Source: Flavobacterium rhamnosiphilum
GTDB lineage: Bacteria > Bacteroidota > Bacteroidia > Flavobacteriales > Flavobacteriaceae
Direction of reading: 5' to 3'
DNA length: 64,000 nt
NCBI RefSeq assembly: GCF_004349195.1
Contig: NZ_SMLG01000005.1
Location: 124,001-188,000, forward strand
This document shows positions 8,942 through 16,304 of this stretch, one piece after another. A program made the translations under genes and the position numbers. The first letter of the stretch is position 1; each line of letters begins with the position of its first letter. The notes below the pieces were generated by a model, which saw only the letters and a list, made by a program, of their open reading frames with translations, was not told the origin of the DNA and did no database searches.

Positions 8942-10726
8942 ATGTTCAAAAAATATTTTTCGAAATTAGAAACCATAATAGCTTTTGCGCAATCCATGAT
9001 GACGCCAAAGCAGTTTATATTTTTATCGTCGGTTTTGGTTGGTATTTCTGCCGCTTTTGCTGTAATTGTATTAAAGTCTTTTGCGCACTGGGTATTTTCT
9101 TTTGCTACGTATGTCAGTGGAATTTTAAAATTAGGCTTCATCAATAGTATTTTGCCCATAATTGGTATTTTGCTTACTGTTTTTGTTGTCAAAAGAGTTT
9201 TGGGAGGAACAATCCAAAAAGGAACTTCGCAAATTTTATATGCTGTTGCCAAAAAAGCGAGTATTATCCCCAAAAAACAAATGTATGCTCAAATCGTCAC
9301 AAGTTCCCTGACAGTTGGTTTAGGAGGTTCTGCAGGTTTAGAAAGCCCGATTGTAATTACCGGTGCTGCTTTTGGTTCGAATTATGCCCAAAAATATAAA
9401 TTAAGTTATAAAGACCGGACGTTACTTATCGGTTGTGGAGTTGCTGCAGGAATAGCCGCTGCTTTTAATGCACCAATTGCCGGAGTTTTATTTGCTATCG
9501 AAGTGCTGTTGGTTGATGTTAGTATTGCAGCATTTACCCCCATTATGATTGCCGCTGCAACAGGTGCTTTAGTTTCAGTAATTGCATTAGATGAAGAAAT
9601 TTTGCTTTCGTTCAAACAACAACAAAGTTTCGATTATCATAACATTATTTTCTATGTCCTTTTAGGTTTGTTTACCGGATTTATTTCGGTTTATTATTCC
9701 CGTAATTTTCAGAGAGTAGAACATTTTTTCGCAAGACTTAAATTATCTCCTTATAAAAAAGCTTTGTTTGGTTCTTCGATTTTGGCTATTCTTATTTTTA
9801 TTTTCCCGACGCTTTTTGGTGAAGGTTACGAAAGTATTAAAACATTATCTGACAATGATCCAGGGAAATTATTGGAAAACACATTATTTAGCGGTTTTCG
9901 AGACAATAGTTGGGCTTTATTGGTATTTGTTGGCTTGACCATGATGCTGAAAGTTTTTGCAACTGGAATAACTTTAGGCAGTGGTGGTAATGGAGGTAAT
10001 TTTGCGCCTTCCCTATTTCTGGGATCTTATGTTGGTTTCTTTTTCTCTAAATTTTTAAATCTGACAGGACTTACTAAATTACCAGTAAGTAATTTCACAT
10101 TAGTTGGAATGGCAGGAATTTTAAGTGGTTTGTTTCATGCACCCTTGACTGCGATTTTCCTAATTGCTGAAATTACTGGAGGGTACAATTTGATGATTCC
10201 TTTGATGATTGTTGCTTCAATTAGTTTTGCGATTTCAAAACGATTTGAAAAACATTCTATGGATGTAAAGAATTTAGCCAAAAAAGGACATGCTTTTACA
10301 AGTAATAAAGATACCAATATCCTTTCGACCTTAGAGACCACTTCCATAATTCAAACGGATTATTTAACGGTTTCACCTGATGAAAATTTAGAAAGGCTGG
10401 TGGATTTAATTTCTCATTCCAATCAGGTAATATTTGCAGTTGTGGATACTGAAAAAAACTTATTGGGTATTGTTCATTTTAATGATATTCGAGAAATAAT
10501 ATTCAATACGTACCGAGTAAAATATACTTTGGTTAGAGAAATAATGATAGAACCTACAGAAATCATTTCTCCTGATGACAGCATGGAAATAGTCATGAAT
10601 AAGTTTGAAAAATCGAAAAAAGCCTTTTTACCCGTTCTCAAAGAAGGGAAATATTATGGTTTTATTTCGAAATCTTTTGCGCTAGAAGCCTATCGAACAA
10701 AACTAAAATCAATGACGATTGAATAA
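8942..10726 (+). CDS. ClC-family chloride channel with CBS pair
   Basis: This 594-residue protein has about ten hydrophobic segments (to about residue 420) followed by two CBS domains (about 455-590), which usually bind adenine nucleotides. The chloride-filter loops are visible: GLESP with the gating Glu at 134 and GGNGGNFAPSLFLGS. The segment GVLFAIEVLL aligns with the E. coli stretch ending in the two Glu residues 202-203. The first is kept (Glu187) but the proton-transfer Glu203 position is Val188. Loss of this Glu is typical of ClC channels rather than H+/Cl- antiporters, so passive conductance is inferred. It is transcribed alone and ends at a terminator. Confidence 0.9.
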   Translation: MFKKYFSKLETIIAFAQSMMTPKQFIFLSSVLVGISAAFAVIVLKSFAHWVFSFATYVSGILKLGFINSILPIIGILLTVFVVKRVLGGTIQKGTSQILYAVAKKASIIPKKQMYAQIVTSSLTVGLGGSAGLESPIVITGAAFGSNYAQKYKLSYKDRTLLIGCGVAAGIAAAFNAPIAGVLFAIEVLLVDVSIAAFTPIMIAAATGALVSVIALDEEILLSFKQQQSFDYHNIIFYVLLGLFTGFISVYYSRNFQRVEHFFARLKLSPYKKALFGSSILAILIFIFPTLFGEGYESIKTLSDNDPGKLLENTLFSGFRDNSWALLVFVGLTMMLKVFATGITLGSGGNGGNFAPSLFLGSYVGFFFSKFLNLTGLTKLPVSNFTLVGMAGILSGLFHAPLTAIFLIAEITGGYNLMIPLMIVASISFAISKRFEKHSMDVKNLAKKGHAFTSNKDTNILSTLETTSIIQTDYLTVSPDENLERLVDLISHSNQVIFAVVDTEKNLLGIVHFNDIREIIFNTYRVKYTLVREIMIEPTEIISPDDSMEIVMNKFEKSKKAFLPVLKEGKYYGFISKSFALEAYRTKLKSMTIE

Positions 10727-10837
10727 ATTAAACATCCGACATTAGTTCGAACAGGAGAAAAATGATACTTACAAAGAAGGTCGAAACTGGCTTACGACCA
10801 GAGAAGCTGTCTAGGATTATATAGCATCCACAAAAAG

Positions 10838-10863
10838 AAAACGCTAACTTAGGTTGGTGTTTT
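10838..10863 (+). terminator. Terminator-like hairpin after the ClC gene
   Basis: AAAACGCTAAC pairs with GTTGGTGTTTT around a TTAG loop, with two G-T wobbles; the T tract is short. Its first 20 nt are repeated exactly at 15127-15146, on the far side of the WYL/HNH block. Confidence 0.55.
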
Positions 10864-10920
10864 CCTTATAAACTGAAGGAACAAAAAATATCAGAGCATC
10901 AAAGTATCCAATAATACAAA

Positions 10921-11745
10921 TTATGAGTTAACATTAAAATAATAAGAAATAAAAGAGATAAGTATTAAGAAAGTAACTAAAGAAAAAGCACCTAGATAAT
11001 TGATTAATTTCCTTTGCTTATTTTGAATTTTAACAAAGTGTTCTTCTGATTTTGAATTTAATAATTCTGGAATTAATACTATTTCTTTATTATTTTCAAT
11101 ATTATTAACGTTTAATTTAGCATTTAGTGATTCTTGAATTAATGCTATTTTTTTATCATTTTCAATATTGATAGCATTTAAATTTTTATTTAACTCTTTC
11201 AAATTGTCATTAATAATACCAAAATTAAATTCAATTCTATCCGCTTTATTTTTCTCTTCCTTGATTTTATTAATATGAGCTAAAATAACCCGTTTAATTT
11301 GTCTGGCCTGTTCTGTATTACCGCTAGAATTTTGTTCGAAATTCTTAGCCATTTCCTCCAACTGTGCAGTTGTTTCACTGTTTTTCTCAAAAGACAAACC
11401 TGAAAGCATGGCTAACTTACCAATCATTTCGGCTAGTAGTTTTGAATTATCATTATTATTTTGAATAAGCTTAGAAATTGAAGAAACTGAAGAATGCGTT
11501 GCATTATTACTTTCGATAATAAAACTAAATAATGTTTCCGTTGACCATTTAAATACTTTTCTAGTTATGCTATTGTCATTCTTTGCTTTTTGTAGTAAAT
11601 TGGACGATTGATTAATATTTTCAATTAAATTTTCTGCTGTTTTTTTTGATTCTTCTATTTTATTATTTATTACTGATATAGAATCAATAATTTTTTTCGC
11701 ATTGACAATACTCGTAACACTTTCTGAAATATATACTTCTTTCAT
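10921..11745 (-). CDS. Coiled-coil, tail-anchored membrane protein of the WYL/HNH block
   Basis: I do not recognise this family. The 274-residue protein is almost entirely helical: Asn/Lys/Glu-rich coiled coils cover about 10-60 and 125-240, and one hydrophobic segment lies near the end (GAFSLVTFLILISFISYYF). That gives a tail-anchored topology with the bulk in the cytoplasm. A 22-residue unit is present twice (INIENDKKIALIQESLN and NNIENNKEIVLIPELLN), seen as a 66-nt tandem duplication at about 11065-11185. It starts 2 nt after the HNH gene stop, so co-translation and a physical partnership are likely. A partner or regulator of the nuclease-like protein is one reading; a pore-forming helper is another. 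Confidence 0.7.
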   Translation of the reverse strand: MKEVYISESVTSIVNAKKIIDSISVINNKIEESKKTAENLIENINQSSNLLQKAKNDNSITRKVFKWSTETLFSFIIESNNATHSSVSSISKLIQNNNDNSKLLAEMIGKLAMLSGLSFEKNSETTAQLEEMAKNFEQNSSGNTEQARQIKRVILAHINKIKEEKNKADRIEFNFGIINDNLKELNKNLNAINIENDKKIALIQESLNAKLNVNNIENNKEIVLIPELLNSKSEEHFVKIQNKQRKLINYLGAFSLVTFLILISFISYYFNVNS

Positions 11746-11747
11746 TT

Positions 11748-13397
11748 TTATATGCTTTCTAATAGATTTAACAAATCATCATTTTCGTCAATAATACTTT
11801 TTGTTTCTAAAATATTGTTAGTTATCAATAGATTTGAGTTTTTAATATTTACTAAATTTTCTTCAATAAAATTTTTAAACGATGCTATTAAAGGCATTGA
11901 ATTATCAAAAATAACTATTGCCTGAATTACAGTTTCTGTAGTTTTTACATTACTTATACCTAATTGAGCTAAATTAACTTTAGCAATTTTTTCTAAGCCA
12001 GAATTTTCAAGCCCTTGAAGATTTCTAAATTCTATATTATTCTGATATTTCTGAAACGCTTGAAGTACCAAGACTGAACCAATTCCCACAATCAAACCAC
12101 TTAGTATTGAAGAAATAAATCCAGCAAATGGAGCAGTAAAAGGCAATGCTGCAATTAATGCTTTTTCAATTGTCTGTTCTAACGCTACACTTAGCATTCC
12201 TAAAACAGCTACTCCTAGAATTTTAAGTGCCTCATTTATTCTTTCTTCTATGGTTGCATTTGAAGATAAAAGAGTTTTAATTGCACTTAAAATTGAGTTG
12301 AATGCCATTTTTATAAATTTGAAAATATCCTTAGCAATTTTAAAAAGACTATTTAACAAAGCATCTACCAAAGTTGAAACAAAACCATTAATTGAATGAT
12401 TTTTAAAGGTATCCAAGACATCTTTAGCTTTTATCATTATACTATTTGTGATATTTTTTATACTCTCTTTTATGTCCCTTTCCTCTTCTTTTTGATACTC
12501 ATTAATTATTTCAACTACAGTAATGGATAATAATTTACCCACAGCAGCTTTTGCGACACCTTTCGCTACATTTCCTACAACTATTTTACTTTTAGTTTTT
12601 AGACTATAATCAACGATTTTGCTTTCTTTTATGTCATTTACATTATTAACTGATTTATTAATAGTTTCCTTGATTAATTCTTCATCTGCTTCATGATACT
12701 CTTTATTTGTTTTATTAGGCTCTTTACTTGACATCTTTCCAGCCCATTGTGGTTTGTCATCTACTTTCGTTTTGCCTAAAGATTGATTTACTTCACGACC
12801 AATTACAACTATATTTTCAGAAGAGTTAGTAATTTCTCTTCTTTCTTCAACATTTGCAATATAATTTAGTACTCTATCTTGGCTAATTTCGTGAGCAGAT
12901 ATTACATGTTCATAATCATATTTTTCCCCATGTTTATAAAATTTTCCAGTGTAAGCACAAATAAATCCATCAGGATTTTCTATTCTTTTATTTTTAATTG
13001 CTTTTTTATAAACATCACCTGTAAGTTCATCTCTGTTGTAAACTAAGTTATTTGTTTGATCTATAAATTTTTTGAATTCATCTGGATGAATATTTGTAGC
13101 CTTATACTCTTTAGATTTTTCATTTGCTGGTTTTTTTTCCCATTCTAAATAATTTTTATATTCCTTTTCTAAGTCAAGCCCATTCTTAGAAGAAATACCA
13201 TCCATTACATCTGAAACTCCTAATGATAATGCAATTGTTTCTATAGCTTTGTTTTTAATAGAGTCGAGAAGTTGTCCATTTAACTTTTTCGGGTCTACAT
13301 CATCCATTTTATCTCTGAGATCATCAATTTCTTTTAATAATTGCACTTCCTCTTTATTTAATTCAATTTCAATTTTTTCAAAATCCATTTTTTTCAC
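11748..13397 (-). CDS. HNH-nuclease-like protein with C-terminal hydrophobic region
   Basis: This 549-residue protein has three parts. Residues 1-120 are charged and helical. Residues 145-220 carry an HNH-like core: CAYTGKFY, YDYEHVISAHEI (Glu163-His164) and ENIVVIGREVNQSLGKT (Asn195, Asn204), resembling the general HNH pattern of a D/E-H pair followed by EN-x8-N-x-x-x-G. The first part of the motif has one Cys, not a CxxC pair. Residues 265-450 are amphipathic and hydrophobic, with two likely membrane helices at about 392-450. No secretion signal is seen. A nuclease tied to a membrane-active region, under a WYL regulator, suggests an abortive-infection or toxin-like effector. That is inference, and I cannot name a described system. 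Confidence 0.7.
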   Translation of the reverse strand: MKKMDFEKIEIELNKEEVQLLKEIDDLRDKMDDVDPKKLNGQLLDSIKNKAIETIALSLGVSDVMDGISSKNGLDLEKEYKNYLEWEKKPANEKSKEYKATNIHPDEFKKFIDQTNNLVYNRDELTGDVYKKAIKNKRIENPDGFICAYTGKFYKHGEKYDYEHVISAHEISQDRVLNYIANVEERREITNSSENIVVIGREVNQSLGKTKVDDKPQWAGKMSSKEPNKTNKEYHEADEELIKETINKSVNNVNDIKESKIVDYSLKTKSKIVVGNVAKGVAKAAVGKLLSITVVEIINEYQKEEERDIKESIKNITNSIMIKAKDVLDTFKNHSINGFVSTLVDALLNSLFKIAKDIFKFIKMAFNSILSAIKTLLSSNATIEERINEALKILGVAVLGMLSVALEQTIEKALIAALPFTAPFAGFISSILSGLIVGIGSVLVLQAFQKYQNNIEFRNLQGLENSGLEKIAKVNLAQLGISNVKTTETVIQAIVIFDNSMPLIASFKNFIEENLVNIKNSNLLITNNILETKSIIDENDDLLNLLESI

Positions 13398-13442
13398 TCT
13401 TTATAAATTATTTTAATAATTTGAATTGTTCATCTTAGATTT

Positions 13443-13467
13443 TTAATTGATTTGCAAAATCAATTAA
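13443..13467. promoter_or_regulatory. Perfect palindrome, candidate WYL operator
   Basis: TTAATTGATTT and AAATCAATTAA form an 11-bp perfect inverted repeat around GCA. It lies 46 nt upstream of the HNH gene ATG and 35 nt beyond the WYL gene stop. No U-tract follows on the minus strand, so an operator is more likely than a terminator. Confidence 0.5.
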
Positions 13468-13502
13468 TCAAATGTAGTATTTTTTTTGCAAGTATTTTTC
13501 AA

Positions 13503-14423
13503 TTAATAACGCTCAAATGCCTTTCTCTGTTCTTCTTTTATTTCTTCCGCCAACCATTTTGGTTCCAGAACTTTAACTAAACTTCCATATTTTAAAATTT
13601 GTTGTCTGAATTCAAAATTGGGATGAATACGTAATTCGATATCAAAAGTTTCTCCATTCTCAAGATTAATTTCCTTTTGAGAACGGTGCAAAGGCAGTGA
13701 TTCCAAATACGGTTTTTGAGAACTATGGAATGAGAGTTTTATGGTTTCCAACTTATGATCCACGTAGTTCAAACCAATAACATTACTGAATTTTTCTTTG
13801 GCTTCTTCTGTTTTGGGTTTGAATTTTTTGGTACCTATTGTGATATTTTCGATTCTGTCAATTCCAAAAGTACGATAGCCTTTTTCGGTTTCGCCAATCG
13901 CATACCAACGGTTTTGATATTGCTTGAGAAAATAAGGCTTTAGTGTATATTCTTCTTCTTTACGATGATAAAAACTGTTGTGAATGAAGCTTATTGGCAA
14001 GTTTTTTTGAATAGCTTCTAAAACAATTTTAAAATTGGGAATAGTTGCTGTTATCGCTTTTGTTTCAAATTCAACTAATGAGAGTGGATTACTTTTATCT
14101 TCAAAATTAGAAGTAAAAAGCTCTGCTGTTGCTAATATTTCAATATGACTCAAAAATGATTCTGTATTACTGCTTTCTTTTTCATCAATAAAATAACCAC
14201 CGATACTATAATCAAATCTTATTTTAATTCCATAAATAACAAATAGTTTGTCTATAAGTCTGTAAAAAGTACGTTCGCTGATTTCGGGTTTTGTGATGCC
14301 TAACTTAACTACCAATTGTCCTATTTTCTGATAGGGTCTTTTCTTTAGACTATCAATTAAAATACTTGTTTGTGCTACTTGAGTTGAATTAAGAGGTTTA
14401 TGCTCTGTGATGTCTTTTTCCAT
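13503..14423 (-). CDS. WYL-domain transcriptional regulator
   Basis: This 306-residue protein has an N-terminal winged-helix region (about 20-85, including ISERTFYRLIDKLF and GYFIDEK), a WYL domain (about 145-205, YQNRWYAIGETEKGYRTFGIDRI) and a C-terminal WCX-type region ending LVKVLEPKWLAEEIKEE. WYL proteins are ligand-controlled regulators; the BrxR and CapW groups repress phage-defence operons. It is upstream of, and on the same strand as, the HNH/coiled-coil pair, with 105 nt between them. A GACA-N5-TGTC palindrome lies 25 nt before its start, consistent with autoregulation. WYL regulators are also common outside defence loci, so this link is contextual. Confidence 0.85.
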   Translation of the reverse strand: MEKDITEHKPLNSTQVAQTSILIDSLKKRPYQKIGQLVVKLGITKPEISERTFYRLIDKLFVIYGIKIRFDYSIGGYFIDEKESSNTESFLSHIEILATAELFTSNFEDKSNPLSLVEFETKAITATIPNFKIVLEAIQKNLPISFIHNSFYHRKEEEYTLKPYFLKQYQNRWYAIGETEKGYRTFGIDRIENITIGTKKFKPKTEEAKEKFSNVIGLNYVDHKLETIKLSFHSSQKPYLESLPLHRSQKEINLENGETFDIELRIHPNFEFRQQILKYGSLVKVLEPKWLAEEIKEEQRKAFERY

Positions 14424-14447
14424 AACTCAAAAATAGAAAAACAAACT

Positions 14448-14460
14448 GACAATCTCTGTC
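14448..14460. promoter_or_regulatory. GACA-N5-TGTC palindrome before the WYL gene
   Basis: A short interrupted palindrome 25 nt upstream of the WYL gene ATG, in the position of an autoregulatory operator. It differs in sequence from the 13443-13467 palindrome, so at most one of the two is likely to be the WYL site. Confidence 0.3.
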
Positions 14461-14548
14461 GTTATAGTTGATTTTTAAATTCATTTAATACTGCCACAAA
14501 TTGTCATTACTGGGTTTTAATTTCACCCCGAATTTTAAAACATATATA

Positions 14549-14764
14549 ATGAAAAATCTATTTAAAAAGCAAAACACCGAAATGGACTTTAGCAGTTTAA
14601 GTACCATTCTAACTTCGGGAGCGGCTGCTGGGATTGCAATTGCAAATCATCTTGGTAAAAACCCAAAAACGGGTGGCATTATTGGCGTTGGGCTGTCACT
14701 GTTAGTTACTGGTTTAATCACCGCTATGGACGACACAATTCCTAATCATAATTCCAACAACTAA
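14549..14764 (+). CDS. Small hydrophobic protein of unknown function
   Basis: I do not recognise this 71-residue protein. It has a basic start (MKNLFKKQN), a Gly/Ala-rich hydrophobic stretch (SGAAAGIAIANHLG) and a second one (GGIIGVGLSLLVTGLITAM), so probably two short membrane helices. The ATG at 14549 is preferred over the in-frame TTG at 14501 because it has an A-rich upstream region and the extra N-terminal residues look non-coding. It is divergent from the WYL gene and followed 65 nt later by another small membrane protein. Confidence 0.55.
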   Translation: MKNLFKKQNTEMDFSSLSTILTSGAAAGIAIANHLGKNPKTGGIIGVGLSLLVTGLITAMDDTIPNHNSNN

Positions 14765-14829
14765 AAATAGTTATTCTTATCCAAATTTATCATTTTTAAC
14801 CAGACGAAAGTCACAACACATTCACAATT

Positions 14830-15084
14830 ATGTTATTTCAAGTATTATTAAATTTCATCGCATTTATTATAAAATGCATTGTATGGTTTGTATTCGTATT
14901 GGCTGCAATACCATTTGGTATTTATATGTTATTAAATAAAATGTTTCCCGTTTTTACCCAAGATGCTGGTTTTTGGTTTTGGTCAGTCTTCTCCATATTG
15001 TCAATAATAGGTTTTATAGTACTTTGGAGACCTATCATGTGGATTGTTGGAGTTTTACAGGTATTGGGAGCTGGTGCTGAATAA
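14830..15084 (+). CDS. Small multi-pass membrane protein
   Basis: This 84-residue protein is very rich in Phe, Ile and Trp, with about three hydrophobic segments (residues 3-30, 45-62 and 65-80). There is no motif that I can name. A terminator 40 nt downstream suggests that it ends a short transcript, possibly beginning at the preceding small gene. Confidence 0.6.
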   Translation: MLFQVLLNFIAFIIKCIVWFVFVLAAIPFGIYMLLNKMFPVFTQDAGFWFWSVFSILSIIGFIVLWRPIMWIVGVLQVLGAGAE

Positions 15085-15123
15085 ATTCAGCTCGCTCTAA
15101 ACTAGAAAATCAATTCAAATCAA

Positions 15124-15155
15124 CAAAAAACGCTAACTTAGGTTGGCGTTTTTTT
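15124..15155 (+). terminator. Rho-independent terminator
   Basis: AAAAACGCTAAC pairs with GTTGGCGTTTTT (one G-T pair) around TTAG, followed by a run of T. It repeats the 20 nt found at 10838-10857. Confidence 0.85.
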
Positions 15156-15413
15156 ATATCCTAATTTAACATAAACTTCTAAAGTGTTCCATCGAAAGAA
15201 TAAATCAAAATGTGCTTTTCGAAGAAATATGATAGGTGACTGACCCCCTAACAATCACATACTGTTATAATTATATTTTCTTTGTTTCATACTTTATTAA
15301 TTAATATCTTTAAACATAATTATAATCTCTAAAATTAATTAACAAGAATATCATTTCATCTTGTAACTTTTTAAAATAAATTTATACTAACACAATAAAC
15401 CAAACAAAAAATT
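15156..15413. other. Intergenic region before the LolA-like gene
   Basis: AT-rich and without a convincing ORF. The only promoter-like element I see is TAACTTTT at 15364-15371, a weak match to TAnnTTTG about 40 nt before the next ATG. Confidence 0.4.
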
Positions 15414-16151
15414 ATGAAAACATTAAAATTATCGATCGTTGCATTCTTATTTTCTATTGTAAGTACTTCCGTTTTTGCACAAAGTGCAGATGAAGTTATC
15501 TCTAAATACTTTACAACTATTGGAGGTGTAGAAAAATTAAAACCCCTTAAAGGTGTTAAAATGGAAATGAGCATTAATGCTCAGGGTATGGAAATTCCAG
15601 TTGAAATGGTACAATTAGCTGGAGGTAAGATGTATGTTAAAATTTCTTTACAAGGAAAAGAAATCACTCAAATGGCATCGGACGGTAAAACCATTTGGAA
15701 TACTAATTTCATGACGATGAAAGCGGAAAAAAGTGATGCTGAGACAACAGCCAATGCTATTCTAAGCAACAACGACTTTCCGGATGCATTGTTAGACTAT
15801 AAAGCTAAAGGATACGCCGCAGAATTTATAGGAAAAGAAACTAAAGAAGGTACGGAATGCTTCAAGATAAAATTCACAAAGAAACCAGTCACTGTTGATG
15901 GTGTAAAAATGGATGATATATCCTATTACTATTTTGACACAGAAAACTACTTAGCAATAGCAACAGAAACAGAGATTAAACAAGGCCCAATGAAAGGTCA
16001 AAAATCGGTTTCAACAATGAGTGATTATCAAGAAGTTGACGGTGTGTTTTTTCCATTTTCAATGAATATGGGGGGACAAGATATGAAAATTAAAAAAGTA
16101 ACTTTAAACCCTACAGTTGCTGACAGCGCTTTTGCTTTTCCAGCGCAATAA
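15414..16151 (+). CDS. Periplasmic LolA-like lipoprotein-sorting family protein
   Basis: This 245-residue protein has a clear signal peptide (cleavage after SVFAQ, about residue 23). The mature part is a run of beta strands with features of the LolA/LolB-like fold used for outer-membrane lipoprotein transfer: GGVEKLKPLKGVKM near the start, SDGKTIWNT, ECFKIKFTKK and a conserved-looking end DYQEVDGVFFPFSM. Bacteroidota genomes carry several such paralogues with unknown cargo. It is transcribed alone, with a terminator right behind it. Confidence 0.75.
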   Translation: MKTLKLSIVAFLFSIVSTSVFAQSADEVISKYFTTIGGVEKLKPLKGVKMEMSINAQGMEIPVEMVQLAGGKMYVKISLQGKEITQMASDGKTIWNTNFMTMKAEKSDAETTANAILSNNDFPDALLDYKAKGYAAEFIGKETKEGTECFKIKFTKKPVTVDGVKMDDISYYYFDTENYLAIATETEIKQGPMKGQKSVSTMSDYQEVDGVFFPFSMNMGGQDMKIKKVTLNPTVADSAFAFPAQ

Positions 16152-16169
16152 TATCAAGCTATAACCATC

Positions 16170-16198
16170 AATCCTCAACCTGCGTTGGGGATTTTTTT
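16170..16198 (+). terminator. Rho-independent terminator
   Basis: AATCCTCAAC pairs with GTTGGGGATT (one G-T pair) around a CTGC loop, followed by a T run. Confidence 0.85.
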
Positions 16199-16304
16199 AA
16201 AACTCTTTTTATGAAATAGCCATGTTTCTTAAAACACAAATTGTGTATAAAGATATTTCCTCATGGTGCATAACCTATTCCTATAAAAAAAATAGTATCA
16301 ACAT

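Noticed and set aside
14501..14548. TTG start for the small protein at 14549
   Set aside because: The extra 16 codons lie in the likely promoter region of the divergent WYL gene; ATG 14549 has a normal A-rich upstream context.
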